A stretch of DNA of 54,712 nucleotides, taken from NCBI GenBank assembly GCA_900547555.1, contig URHG01000014.1, positions 1-54,712 on the forward strand, read 5' to 3'. The DNA is from an uncultured Porphyromonadaceae bacterium (GTDB lineage: Bacteria > Bacteroidota > Bacteroidia > Bacteroidales > UBA11471). This document shows positions 36,989-46,482 of this stretch, piece by piece. The first letter of the stretch is position 1; each line of letters opens with the position of its first letter. The notes under the pieces were generated by a model that saw only the letters and a list, made by a program, of their open reading frames with translations, did no database searches and was not told where the DNA came from. The position numbers and the translations under genes are program-made.

Positions 36989-38719
36989 ATGAAAAACCGC
37001 TCCTATATACAAGCGCTGGTCGATAAACGCGTAGCCACCGGTCTTTTTATTTGGTGGCTCATCAACCTGCTGCAAGCCGCTTTCACCGAATTGGCACACG
37101 ACGAGGCCTATTACTTCATGTTCTCCCAACACCTCGACTGGGGCTATTTCGACCACCCTCCGATGACCGCGCTACTCATTTGGTTGGGTTCTTTCATGGG
37201 CGGAGAACTTGGTGTACGGTTCTTTTTCACGATTTTACAACCTCTCTATCTGTGGATTCTCTGGTGCATCATACGTCCTCGCGATCCGCATCGCAGTGAT
37301 GCAACAATATTCTTGATAGCCTCTGCCGCACTGCCCATTCTCCAACTCTACGGTTTCATTGCCGTTCCCGATGTTCCGCTGATGATGACAGCAGCTCTTT
37401 TCCTCCTCTGTTACAAACGCTTCACCGAGGAGGAATCTGTCTTGAACATGCTGCTGCTCGGTTTTACGATGGCGCTTATGGCATACAGCAAATATCACGG
37501 CGCACTGGTCGTCCTCTTTACACTGCTCACCAATCCGCGCATCTTTACCCGTTCACGCATTTATTTGAGCGGGGTTTTCGCGCTCATGCTCATCGTCCCG
37601 CACTTATGGTGGCAACACTCACACGACTGGGTTTCGCTAAACTATCACCTGCACGACCGTAACGGAGCATTCGCTTTCTCCAACATCGCCGAACATCTGC
37701 TCAATACCATCGCCGTATTCAACCCGTTTTTCTTCCCGGTATATTTCATGGCTTGGAAACGGGTGAGGGCTCGTAACGCCACCGAACGCGCACTGTATTG
37801 TTTACCCATATTGTTTTTTATCTTCTTTACCTTCTCGACACTGAAAGGCCGTGTACAACCACAATGGCTTATCGTCACATCGTTCGGACTGATATATATT
37901 CTCTTTTACTATACGCGCGAATATGCGACCCGCAAGTTACGCCGCTATATCATTGCGGTAGGTTGGATCACCATTTCTCTGACTGTATTGGCTAGAATAG
38001 AGCTGATATGGAATCCGTTGGGAATCCGTTTTGAAGTATTCGACAATCGTCCTTCATTCGAGACGATAGCTGATGTAGCGGGAGAACGTCCGGTCATTTT
38101 CGGCGGAAGCTACGCCATTGCCTCGAAATACAATTTCTACACGGGAAAGACTGCCTATTGCCAGCCTGACTTTTTCTATCGCACCAGTCAATGGCAATTC
38201 AGAGACGACGATACAAAAGCCGCAGGAAAAGATGTTCTTTGGGGAATACTTATAAAAGAAAAGCTGCCTACCCCCGACGGCATGAATGCCGTATCGCTGG
38301 CAAACGGACAGAAATTCATCTATACGGAAATCTCCGATTTCAAACCGGTGCGTCTTGTCGATATATATTACAACGATGAGCTGGTTCCCGAAAAAATGGC
38401 AGGAGGAGATACCCTTTCTTGTATTCTCGGCTTGACGAACCCCTATCCCGATACCATAACCATAGAGCAAGACCATACGCAATTATTCTTGCTTCTCTCC
38501 GCAAAAAAATTGAGACGAGTCGTTCCCGTCGACCTGCAACTCGCCTTGCCACCAAGTAACTCCAAAGAAACAGTTACCACCATGACACGGATAAAAGTCG
38601 CTATACCTGACGACCTGCCCGAAAAGACCTATGATATGGGCTTTGCAGTAAGTCGGGCACCACTGAGTTTCTGGTATAACTCTCCGAGACACAGTTTGGA
38701 GATAAGAACTGAAAAATAA
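36989..38719 (+). CDS. GT39/ArnT-like membrane glycosyltransferase
   Basis: A 576-residue polytopic membrane protein with about 10-12 helices in the first ~360 residues. ELAHDEAYYFMFSQ carries the acidic pair after helix 1 that is catalytic in PMT/ArnT enzymes, followed by WGYFDHPPMTALLIWLG. The C-terminal ~200 residues are extracytoplasmic and unlike characterised enzymes. The family moves sugars from polyprenyl-phosphate carriers to lipid or protein acceptors in the periplasm. GtrA is encoded one base after its stop, a common partner for lipid-linked sugar flipping, so the pair may decorate a cell-surface glycan. The acceptor is unknown. Confidence 0.88.
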   Translation: MKNRSYIQALVDKRVATGLFIWWLINLLQAAFTELAHDEAYYFMFSQHLDWGYFDHPPMTALLIWLGSFMGGELGVRFFFTILQPLYLWILWCIIRPRDPHRSDATIFLIASAALPILQLYGFIAVPDVPLMMTAALFLLCYKRFTEEESVLNMLLLGFTMALMAYSKYHGALVVLFTLLTNPRIFTRSRIYLSGVFALMLIVPHLWWQHSHDWVSLNYHLHDRNGAFAFSNIAEHLLNTIAVFNPFFFPVYFMAWKRVRARNATERALYCLPILFFIFFTFSTLKGRVQPQWLIVTSFGLIYILFYYTREYATRKLRRYIIAVGWITISLTVLARIELIWNPLGIRFEVFDNRPSFETIADVAGERPVIFGGSYAIASKYNFYTGKTAYCQPDFFYRTSQWQFRDDDTKAAGKDVLWGILIKEKLPTPDGMNAVSLANGQKFIYTEISDFKPVRLVDIYYNDELVPEKMAGGDTLSCILGLTNPYPDTITIEQDHTQLFLLLSAKKLRRVVPVDLQLALPPSNSKETVTTMTRIKVAIPDDLPEKTYDMGFAVSRAPLSFWYNSPRHSLEIRTEK

Positions 38720-38720
38720 A

Positions 38721-39089
38721 ATGTTCGTTCAATTCATAAAATTCTGTTTAGTAGGAGGTTCGGGGGTATTTGTCGATTTCGGTATTACTTGGTTTTTCAA
38801 GGAAAGATGTCGCATCAACAAATACGTCGCCAACTCTATGGGTTTCGTATGTGCGGCAACCAGCAACTATTTGCTGAACCGTATTTGGACATTCGAGAGC
38901 CATGACCCCGAAATCGCTATGCAATACGCACGGTTTATCGGCATATCGGTCATAGGACTGCTCATCAACAACGCCGCCATATACCTTTTCAACGATAAGC
39001 TGAAATTCAATTTCTATTTCTCGAAACTGCTGGCTATCGGAATCGTTACGTTTTGGAATTTCTTCATGAACTACTTTTTCAATTTCTGA
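38721..39089 (+). CDS. GtrA-family membrane protein
   Basis: 122 residues with four membrane helices. FIKFCLVGGSGVFVDFGITW and ATSNYLLNRIWTF are the conserved GtrA blocks. GtrA-like proteins are thought to move polyprenyl-phosphate sugars across the membrane. It follows the glycosyltransferase gene by one base. It is the last gene of the plus-strand run and converges on the exported unknown protein 43 bases away. Confidence 0.93.
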   Translation: MFVQFIKFCLVGGSGVFVDFGITWFFKERCRINKYVANSMGFVCAATSNYLLNRIWTFESHDPEIAMQYARFIGISVIGLLINNAAIYLFNDKLKFNFYFSKLLAIGIVTFWNFFMNYFFNF

Positions 39090-39132
39090 AAAAGTTCTAT
39101 CGCAAAGAGCTGACTATGATATTTATTCCCGA

Positions 39133-39777
39133 TTATTTTATGCCCAGTTTTTTGAGCAGAATATCGTATTCCGCAACCAAAGCTTCATGCAATTCGTCGA
39201 TTAAAGGATAGTCGACCGGAACACCTTCGGGCTGCATGAGTTGTATTTTTCTGCGGTCTTTCTTCGACTGCTCCGTTTCAAAAAGAAAAGGGTGCATCAC
39301 CAAAGTCGTCTGCGTCGATATATCATAAAGACAGAGCGTATAATCGACTGACAATTCCAATCCCGGACTGACATATCCGCCCCGTACCATTGCTCCTACG
39401 GGAATAGGCCACACAAGAGGAGCCAACTTTCTCGCGACATTCAAGCCTTTCTCGGCAGAGCCGTAACAATAAGACTGCGCATTGATTTTGATATAAGAGA
39501 GATAACGGCACTCGGTATGGATCAGCGGTAACGAGTCGGGAGAAATACGCACATTTCGCGACAACGAAGTAAATACCGATTTAGAACAGGATAGAACTGC
39601 CGGGAAATCTTCCAACAAAAACATCTTGGCCGTATCGGGGCAGACGACACCCACATATTCGACAACCGGAGTCTTTGCGTCGCCTCTCTTTCCATGAGAC
39701 GTGCCGGAGTCTTTTACCCCGGCAAACCCCGACATAGTCGAAAAAATCATCAGAAAGAGAAAAACAAGGCGGCGCAT
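39133..39777 (-). CDS. Exported protein of unknown function at the end of the porUV-ispF cluster
   Basis: 214 residues with a signal peptide (MRRLVFLFLMIF, cut near GFAG). The mature part has alternating strand patterns (VEYVGVVCPDT, YTLCLYDISTQTTLVMHPFLF), two Cys residues at about 46 and 64, and a helical end (LIDELHEALVAEYDILLKKLG). I recognise no family. It starts 12 bases after the ispF stop, so it is likely part of the porU-porV-ispF transcript and could be a cell-envelope accessory. Confidence 0.75.
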   Translation of the reverse strand: MRRLVFLFLMIFSTMSGFAGVKDSGTSHGKRGDAKTPVVEYVGVVCPDTAKMFLLEDFPAVLSCSKSVFTSLSRNVRISPDSLPLIHTECRYLSYIKINAQSYCYGSAEKGLNVARKLAPLVWPIPVGAMVRGGYVSPGLELSVDYTLCLYDISTQTTLVMHPFLFETEQSKKDRRKIQLMQPEGVPVDYPLIDELHEALVAEYDILLKKLGIK

Positions 39778-39789
39778 GGGGGAGAGAGT

Positions 39790-40269
39790 TTATCGTTTTT
39801 CGAGCAGAACGACCGCATAGGCCGATATGCCTTCTTCCCGCCCGGTAAAGCCTAACTTCTCGGTCGTAGTCGCTTTGATAGAAACATCTTCTACCTCTAC
39901 ACCCATAATCCGGGAAAGACATTCCTGCATAGCGGGAATATGCGGATTCAATTTCGGACGTTCCGCACAGATCGTTATATCGGCATTGCCTATTTCATAT
40001 CCCTTATCCCGAATGAGTGTTACCGTATCGCGGAGTAATATTTTACTATCGATATTTTTATATTCGGCTGCCGTATCGGGAAAATGGAACCCTATATCGC
40101 GCAGGGCTGCCGCTCCGAGCAGGGCATCGCACAAAGCATGGATCACAACATCGGCATCGGAATGTCCCAGCAATCCGAGCGTATGGTCGATACGTATGCC
40201 GCCCAACCATAACTCCCGGCCTTCGACCAGCCGATGTACATCAAAACCCATTCCCACACGTATCTTCAT
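39790..40269 (-). CDS. ispF: 2-C-methyl-D-erythritol 2,4-cyclodiphosphate synthase
   Basis: 159 residues, the standard size. GFDVHRL gives the Asp and His zinc ligands, GHSDADVVIHALCDALLGAA is the family signature and TTTEKLGFTGREEGI the substrate loop. IspF makes MEcPP in the non-mevalonate isoprenoid pathway; it acts as a trimer in the cytoplasm. It lies 13 bases after porV. The same neighbours, porU-porV-ispF, are known from Porphyromonas gingivalis, which supports the call on all three. Confidence 0.98.
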   Translation of the reverse strand: MKIRVGMGFDVHRLVEGRELWLGGIRIDHTLGLLGHSDADVVIHALCDALLGAAALRDIGFHFPDTAAEYKNIDSKILLRDTVTLIRDKGYEIGNADITICAERPKLNPHIPAMQECLSRIMGVEVEDVSIKATTTEKLGFTGREEGISAYAVVLLEKR

Positions 40270-40282
40270 AACAAAACAGGTT

Positions 40283-41515
40283 TTAACGACGACGTTTGCG
40301 CCCGATCAAATCTTTTATTCCGTCCATATCGAAAGAGAGCGTAAAACGCATCGTCTGGTCGAGCGGACTGCTTTGCGCGGTAGCCAATACATAAGCAGCG
40401 TCGAGCGAAAATACATTCAGAGAAAAACCAGCACCGAAAGTCGCATACTGACGATTTCCCTTGTATTTATTCTCATAATAATATCCTGCGCGTACGAAGA
40501 AACGGCGATTGTAGGAATATTCGAGACCGGTAGAGAAATAGATTTCTCTCAACTCCTCCTTGAAACCACCGGGAGCATCGGAAAAAGATTTGAAAATACC
40601 CGAAATAGAACCGGTATTATTGAACTTGTCTTTCGCTCGATTATATGCTTCCGTGTCATATTGCGTATTTCCGTATTCGTCTTCATACGTGTAATCGCTT
40701 TGACGAGGAGCGGCCGGAACCAACAACTTATTGGCGTCGAAGTTGATCGACAGCGTATTGTAATCATAAATAGGAAACAGGAACGAAAATCCGAGACGCA
40801 AATTGGTCGGCAGGAAAGAACTGTTCGTTCCCCCGTCATAAGAGACTTTCGAACCGATATTCGAGATATTGAATCCCCAAGAGAATTGACATTCGCTACG
40901 TCCTATAATGGGATAGACGGTCTGGTAACCCGAAATATCGGCAGCAAAAGCTGCTGCACCCGACATATCTTCGGCCGACGACAAACCGCCGAAACCCATA
41001 TCGGAATAAATAAACCGGAAAACGACTCCCATCGAAAACGAAGAAGACAACTTGCGGGAGTAACCCAAGTCGATCGCCATCTCATAAGGATTGACCTTAT
41101 TTTGCAGAGTACCGTTGTTGTCATAAGTGGGAACAGAACCCAAAGAGAAATAACGCAACGAGGCACTCAATGCCTGCAAATCATTTCCTCCGAATTTCCA
41201 ATATCCGGCCACATAAGCCAAATTGATGTCATTGACCAGTTTTCGTAACCACGGAGTATAGGAAACCGACACTCCCGCACTGCTGTATGCAAACGCATAT
41301 TTCGACGGGTTCCAGTACTGCGAATTGACATCGGGATCGGTAGCGACACCCAAGTCTCCCATAGAACCGCCTCTCGCATCGGGAGCGATACCCAGCGTGG
41401 TTACACCGGTCGTTAACGGGTTGAACATATTCTTTCCGTCCTCATCGGCATGAACCGGAAAAACAAAAAGAGCGAACAAACCCGAAAAAAGAAAGTATTT
41501 TATCGAATATTTCAT
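40283..41515 (-). CDS. porV: Type IX secretion system outer-membrane protein PorV
   Basis: 410 residues with a signal peptide ending in VHADED. It then has the FadL-like barrel with the PorV start NPLTTGVTTLGIAPDARGGSMGD, ATDPDVNSQYWNPSKYAF and SYTPWLRKL. The C-terminus ends RKRRR after a barrel strand (MRFTLSFDMDG). PorV (LptO) shuttles cargo from the T9SS translocon to the PorU sortase and is needed for removal of the C-terminal signal and attachment to A-LPS. It sits 49 bases after porU and 13 before ispF. PorQ and PorP relatives lack this N-terminal pattern. Confidence 0.95.
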   Translation of the reverse strand: MKYSIKYFLFSGLFALFVFPVHADEDGKNMFNPLTTGVTTLGIAPDARGGSMGDLGVATDPDVNSQYWNPSKYAFAYSSAGVSVSYTPWLRKLVNDINLAYVAGYWKFGGNDLQALSASLRYFSLGSVPTYDNNGTLQNKVNPYEMAIDLGYSRKLSSSFSMGVVFRFIYSDMGFGGLSSAEDMSGAAAFAADISGYQTVYPIIGRSECQFSWGFNISNIGSKVSYDGGTNSSFLPTNLRLGFSFLFPIYDYNTLSINFDANKLLVPAAPRQSDYTYEDEYGNTQYDTEAYNRAKDKFNNTGSISGIFKSFSDAPGGFKEELREIYFSTGLEYSYNRRFFVRAGYYYENKYKGNRQYATFGAGFSLNVFSLDAAYVLATAQSSPLDQTMRFTLSFDMDGIKDLIGRKRRR

Positions 41516-41564
41516 GTTTCGTTGAGATTATTACACGTTTATATAAACTCTATTTTCTTCTCAT

Positions 41565-44500
41565 TTATTGTGGAGTAACCATAATTTTTTGCGTTTTCGT
41601 TGCTTCGCTGCTACCATTGACCGAAATAATCGCCCGGTAAAGATAAATACCGTTTTGTACCCGGCGGCCCGCCTTATCGGTAAGATTCCACTCGATAGGC
41701 GACGAGAGCCACATATCGGACATGGCCGTCTGTTCTATACTCCATATCTCACGTCCCGACCAGTCGAAAATCGAGAACTTTATCGTCATCAGCATATCGG
41801 GACGGTCGTGTTGCAGATAGAACCGGGCAACATCGCTCACCGGGCTCTTCTCGGGATATAAACTGTAAATCTGCGGTTTAAGACCACTCTTTACCGTAAA
41901 CCGCATCGACCGGGACGAAGAATTTCCCTCGGTATCCCACACGGTAAACAACAAAGAATGTTTCCCATCGGAAAGTGTCGGGAGTTCATAATATACATCA
42001 CCCGAACCGAACTCTCCGGCAGCCGGGGTAAAATATGAATTGACGACATATTCCTGCTTCGGATCGTCATCGATACATACCGTCATATCGTGCCCCAACC
42101 CTATACCCGAGATATTGATTCCCGAAGGATCTTCTACACGGGCAACGAAAAGCGGCGTCTCATTTACCTTGTCTCCGTCTTCGAAATCGGACGAATTGAG
42201 ATACATATAATGTATTTGAGGCCCGTCGATGTCTTCCTCCACTTCATTGTCCATACCCCCTACGATAAAGTGGTCGTTCATTCCCTGTGCCTCCCGCCCC
42301 CGATCATCGCAAGCATACAGGTTGAAAAGACCCGTTTCATTGGAGTAATTCAATTCGCGGGGCATTTTGAACGTAAACTCGAATTCTCCGTTACGCACCG
42401 AATCCCGGCCTGTATATAACAAATTATCCCGCGTATAGAACGTATAAGGAATAATTGCTCCGTTGTCATTCCCGTTTCCTCCCGTAACGACCTCCCTCTC
42501 GGAGTCGTACAGACGGGGATAAACCAATCCGTTGAAGTCGGAGAGTTTCGCATCGTCGTCCGACCGAATCTCTCCTTTGACGGTTACCCACGAACGAGCT
42601 TTCAACAAAAGGCTGTCGGCCTCCACTTCGGAAAGCAGCGTATCGTTTATTTCGGTAACGGCCATTTTATAAGAGGAACAGTTGAGCCGCAAAGCGGGGT
42701 CGCCGAGCAAAATATAGTTGAGTTTGTTCATCAACACATCGTTGGCATTACTGGCCACACTGTTCTTCCCCAAACGCAAAACATCGCCCAGCCTCACGAC
42801 TTGTCCGTCGTCATCGCGATCGAACAGATGTGAGACAATCGCTTTATTGATATAGCCATTTGCATGGATATATACCACACGGGTAGTCGAAATAAGAGCA
42901 ATACCGCCGCCTTGCGTATTCAAAAACAACTCTTCCCCACCGGAATTGGGCCGATCGTCGAAACGGCTGAAATCGCAAGTCGCCGTAATCCACAACGGCA
43001 ACCGCGATACATACATATTCGATATATCGCTCCATTCGAGAATCTTCTCGGCCGTCCAACCTTTCGTACTGCCGTGCCCCACATAATTTATCACCATCAG
43101 CCCATCTCGCTTCAAAAGATTGAGCATCTGACTCTTGGCATCGGGATATGTCGCGCCGGTAGCCGCACTTACCCGGTTATAAGCATCGATATAAAGTTTG
43201 TGAACGAAAAATTCGGGATTTTTCGTTTCCAGAATGTCCGCCAGCGTTTCGCTTTGCGCCATATGTTCGCCCGAGTTGCCGTCATCGGCCACCAAGCATA
43301 TATCGTTTTTCCAATAACCGTAATCGGTGTTCGTCGCATAAGCGATCAATTTATCGACCATTGCCGCAGCTTCGGTCTTCGTCCGCACGGGAAAACGCCC
43401 TATACCTATATCCAACGTGGCCCGGTAAAGGTCGGCCCCCTCATCGTCGTGCAGGAATCCGAAATAGTCGTCGGTTACGAAATTATCTTTTTCGTTGACA
43501 CTCTCATCGCCTTGAAAAGTAATCAGGAACGGATAGTCATACGACGCCCACTCCTCGGTTACCCGACGGTTGTCGTAACTGCCGTCGCCGAAAAGTAACA
43601 AATAACGCGGTCGCAGCGATTCGTCGCCACCGGCCCTGTCATAGAACATTTTCATAAAACGACGTATAGCAGTAGCATCGGGTGTGCCGGAAGAAAACTC
43701 GTTGTATATCTGCGTCGGCTGTACGACCAAATAAGAAAGAGAGTCATGCTCGACATGAAACTCACCCAACCGTTTGGCTTCGTCCATGAAAAGCGGGGGA
43801 GATACAATTACAAGATCGGCACGGGACAGCGCATGTAAATTCTGATTGGACACCGCTCCGACAATTACCGGCGAAAGGAACGTGGCAGCCGCATCGAAAG
43901 CAACATATTCGCGCAATGCAACCTGCGGGGAAACGAACGACAATTTTCCACCCGACAATTCCGCGTCGATAGACTGCGGGGCATAAGGAACGGTTACGTC
44001 CCAAACTTGCGGAGAAACAGTTCCCAACGCATCGATATCATACCGCAAACGCCGCGTAGCTGCCGAACGATGCCGGAATGCCACTTGCCCGTCATAAAAC
44101 CGCAACTCCCGCTCCATATTCAAAAGGATATAATCGAGATAGGCTGCCGTTGCCCCGTTTCCCGAAAATGAAATCTTCACCACATCGGCATCTTCGGGAT
44201 TACGCACGAATGTCGTCTGTATCGAAGCCTCGACACCGCATTTATACGTCTGCCCGTCGGAGTCGAGGATAGGAGCAATCGTGGCGGACTGGGTTTCTCC
44301 TCCGTTAATTTGCATACTCACCGACGACGAAGCAGACGTAGACTTAGCCAAAAAACGCATTTGTGCCGTAACAGGAGTCGTCGTAATGCCGGGTATGTCG
44401 AAAGAAAAATTCTGTACCGTCGTATACAAAAAATTTTCCCCGTAAAAATTCCGTCCCATACGCCCGGGACTTACAGCCTCCATTTCGTGCAAAGCCCTGT

Positions 44501-44990
44501 CATGGAAAGTCGTAACGATAAGAGAGGGAGAGAGCGTACTCGAAGCGACCGATTCGGGCGAAAGCGGAGCCGTATCGAGCTGAGTCAGGAAATAATATCC
44601 GTACATCGAATATGGGTTACGGGAACGGACAAAAAGACCATTCTGCACCGACCACGACAATACTCCCTGCCCATAAAAAATCAACTTATTACCCGTATGC
44701 AACACCGGAATCTGTGGCAAGTCATCGACATACTCGGTCGAGAAATCTTCGGAAAGCATCGCTCCTCCGTAACCGAACACAGCGACACGGGAAGGATCGG
44801 AAAACCCACACTCCCTCAACTCATCGTAAGTAAGCTGGTACAATCCCGTCTCATCGATCTGTATCTTCACCCACTTGCCCGAAGAGAGAACCGAAGAGGC
44901 GGCATATCGGTCGGACGGCTGCGCCGCGACAGAGACATGCCCCGCGCACGATAAAACAAGAGCGATAAAAAAAACGATATATTTTCTCAT
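41565..44990 (-). CDS. porU: Type IX secretion system sortase PorU (C25 gingipain-like)
   Basis: 1141 residues with a signal peptide ending in SVAAQ. The C25 peptidase core lies at ~410-760: NYVGHGSTKG holds catalytic His639 and ITATCDFSRFDD holds catalytic Cys672. The C-terminal ~100 residues (DVARFYLQHDRPDMLMTIKFSI, NGIYLYRAII, TKTQKIMV) resemble a T9SS sorting domain, as known for PorU itself. PorU cuts the C-terminal domain from cargo and links it to lipopolysaccharide. Both catalytic residues are intact. It is upstream of porV with 49 bases between. Confidence 0.95.
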   Translation of the reverse strand: MRKYIVFFIALVLSCAGHVSVAAQPSDRYAASSVLSSGKWVKIQIDETGLYQLTYDELRECGFSDPSRVAVFGYGGAMLSEDFSTEYVDDLPQIPVLHTGNKLIFYGQGVLSWSVQNGLFVRSRNPYSMYGYYFLTQLDTAPLSPESVASSTLSPSLIVTTFHDRALHEMEAVSPGRMGRNFYGENFLYTTVQNFSFDIPGITTTPVTAQMRFLAKSTSASSSVSMQINGGETQSATIAPILDSDGQTYKCGVEASIQTTFVRNPEDADVVKISFSGNGATAAYLDYILLNMERELRFYDGQVAFRHRSAATRRLRYDIDALGTVSPQVWDVTVPYAPQSIDAELSGGKLSFVSPQVALREYVAFDAAATFLSPVIVGAVSNQNLHALSRADLVIVSPPLFMDEAKRLGEFHVEHDSLSYLVVQPTQIYNEFSSGTPDATAIRRFMKMFYDRAGGDESLRPRYLLLFGDGSYDNRRVTEEWASYDYPFLITFQGDESVNEKDNFVTDDYFGFLHDDEGADLYRATLDIGIGRFPVRTKTEAAAMVDKLIAYATNTDYGYWKNDICLVADDGNSGEHMAQSETLADILETKNPEFFVHKLYIDAYNRVSAATGATYPDAKSQMLNLLKRDGLMVINYVGHGSTKGWTAEKILEWSDISNMYVSRLPLWITATCDFSRFDDRPNSGGEELFLNTQGGGIALISTTRVVYIHANGYINKAIVSHLFDRDDDGQVVRLGDVLRLGKNSVASNANDVLMNKLNYILLGDPALRLNCSSYKMAVTEINDTLLSEVEADSLLLKARSWVTVKGEIRSDDDAKLSDFNGLVYPRLYDSEREVVTGGNGNDNGAIIPYTFYTRDNLLYTGRDSVRNGEFEFTFKMPRELNYSNETGLFNLYACDDRGREAQGMNDHFIVGGMDNEVEEDIDGPQIHYMYLNSSDFEDGDKVNETPLFVARVEDPSGINISGIGLGHDMTVCIDDDPKQEYVVNSYFTPAAGEFGSGDVYYELPTLSDGKHSLLFTVWDTEGNSSSRSMRFTVKSGLKPQIYSLYPEKSPVSDVARFYLQHDRPDMLMTIKFSIFDWSGREIWSIEQTAMSDMWLSSPIEWNLTDKAGRRVQNGIYLYRAIISVNGSSEATKTQKIMVTPQ

Positions 44991-45026
44991 ACTTTCATTC
45001 CTCGGTCGTTACCGGAGCGGAAACTA

Positions 45027-45644
45027 TCACCGAACATGAAAATCGAGCAGTTGGCGTTCGCCCAAATATCCTTGCAAATGGTTTCCGATAGCAACGGGAC
45101 CAACCCCTTCGGGCGTCCCGGTAAAAAGCAAATCGCCCATACGCAAGGTATAAAATCGGCTGATATACGCTATCATCTCATCGACAGGAAAAATCATATC
45201 GGCCGTATGTCCTTTTTGAACCTCCTTTCCGTCGATTCTCAAAGAGAAATGCAAATCCTGCAAATGACCGGCAGCCTCATCGACCGGAACAAAATCACCG
45301 ACTACCGCCGACCCGTCAAAGCCTTTCGAGATTTCCCACGGAGAACCATCGGCCCGCAACCGGGCTTGCAAATCGCGGGCGGTAAAATCGATTCCCACAG
45401 TTACCGCATCGTAATAACGATGTGCAAAACGCGGAGCGATATTTTTTCCCAATCGTGAGATACGCACAACCAGCTCGGTTTCGTATTCGATCCGTTCCGA
45501 AAAAGGCGGCAAGAAAAACGGTTTTCCGTCTTTCAACAGCGCCGTATCGGGCTTCATGAAAAGAACCGGCTCCTTAGGTAATAACGCACGATTCATTTCT
45601 TTATTGTGATTGAGGTAATTCCACCCCACGGCAAAAATTTTCAT
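45027..45644 (-). CDS. Fumarylacetoacetate-hydrolase-family protein
   Basis: 205 residues, a short FAH-domain protein. FFLPPFSERIEYETELVVRISRLGKNI includes the metal-binding ExE pair, GIDFTARDLQ the next block, and DLLFTGTPEGVGPVAIG the signature loop. Family members hydrolyse or decarboxylate beta-diketo acids such as acylpyruvates or oxaloacetate in the cytoplasm, using Mg2+. The precise substrate is not visible. It ends 36 bases before the porU start and may share a message with the T9SS genes, though the function seems unrelated. Confidence 0.92.
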   Translation of the reverse strand: MKIFAVGWNYLNHNKEMNRALLPKEPVLFMKPDTALLKDGKPFFLPPFSERIEYETELVVRISRLGKNIAPRFAHRYYDAVTVGIDFTARDLQARLRADGSPWEISKGFDGSAVVGDFVPVDEAAGHLQDLHFSLRIDGKEVQKGHTADMIFPVDEMIAYISRFYTLRMGDLLFTGTPEGVGPVAIGNHLQGYLGERQLLDFHVR

Positions 45645-45702
45645 ATAGCGGATTTTTGGAATATCCCATACCGAAAAAAATCTCCGGCACAGACGACAAT
45701 AT

Positions 45703-46365
45703 TTATTTTCCCAGCGTATGATTCAGACGATTGAACATCACCGCCAGATGCGCATAAATCGACGTGTTCTGCACAACGATATCATCGGGGGTTTTTATAC
45801 GATAAGGCGTAAAATTCCAGATAGCCCGCACACCGCCGGCAATCATATCGTTACAGGCTTCTTGGGCACGGTCGACCGGGACGGTGAGAATCCCGATACA
45901 AGCGTCGAGCTCTTGCTGCACCCGGGGAAAGTCGGCCACATCATAGACAGGAATACCGTTGATACGCGTATTGACGATCGCCTTATCGACATCGAAACCG
46001 GCAATCACATTCATACCGTATTGCGCCAACCCCGAATCCTGCAACAAGGCTGCCCCCAAACTGCCGACACCGAAAATGACGGCCTTGTGTTTTTCGCCGA
46101 AACCCAAAAACTTTTCCAAAGCATCGACGAGAGAACCAACCTCGTAACCGACCCGGGTTTTCCCCGAAATATTTATAAACGACAAATCTTTTGCAATCTG
46201 AGAGGCGTCGACATTTATTTCTTTCGATATCTGTGTCGACGAAACATATTCCACACCCTTGTCGCGCAGCAACTTAACATAGGCCAAGTACCACGGCAAA
46301 CGCCGCAACGAGGGTTCGGGCAGACTTATTGATGTCCTCGAATTTCCGGTTGCCATTTCTCTCAT
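45703..46365 (-). CDS. rex: Redox-sensing transcriptional repressor Rex
   Basis: 220 residues. The winged-helix DNA-binding domain is at ~15-85 (RRLPWYLAYVKLLRDKG, QISKEINVDASQIAKDLSF). A Rossmann domain follows with FGVGSLGAALLQ (NADH-binding GxGxxG variant) and GFDVDKAIV. Rex senses the NADH/NAD+ ratio and represses fermentation and respiration genes when NADH is low. An alternative start three codons in (ATG at 46356) is possible. Its promoter overlaps that of the divergent SUI1-like gene. Confidence 0.95.
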   Translation of the reverse strand: MREMATGNSRTSISLPEPSLRRLPWYLAYVKLLRDKGVEYVSSTQISKEINVDASQIAKDLSFINISGKTRVGYEVGSLVDALEKFLGFGEKHKAVIFGVGSLGAALLQDSGLAQYGMNVIAGFDVDKAIVNTRINGIPVYDVADFPRVQQELDACIGILTVPVDRAQEACNDMIAGGVRAIWNFTPYRIKTPDDIVVQNTSIYAHLAVMFNRLNHTLGK

Positions 46366-46381
46366 TTATTTTTCCGAACCA

Positions 46382-46389
46382 CAAAAGTA
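46382..46389 (-). promoter_or_regulatory. -7 element of rex
   Basis: The minus strand reads TACTTTTG, 16 bases before the rex start. TATG lies 20 bases upstream as a partial -33 box. Confidence 0.55.
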
Positions 46390-46397
46390 ATATTTTT

Positions 46398-46429
46398 TTT
46401 GGCAAAGTGCATATTCCGCACTAAATTTG
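46398..46429 (+). promoter_or_regulatory. Promoter of the SUI1-like / addA-like gene pair
   Basis: TTTG (46398-46401), 20 bases, then TAAATTTG (46422-46429). This perfect pair lies 53 bases before the SUI1-like start and nearly abuts the rex -7 element. Confidence 0.75.
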
Positions 46430-46482
46430 AGGGAATTATTTACTTTTTTCCAATATATTTCGCGGCAAATAACAATCTGAAC

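Noticed and set aside
46399..46482. A longer start for the SUI1-like protein at 46399
   Set aside because: The added 28 residues are non-conserved and overlap the promoter; the ATG at 46483 fits the family.
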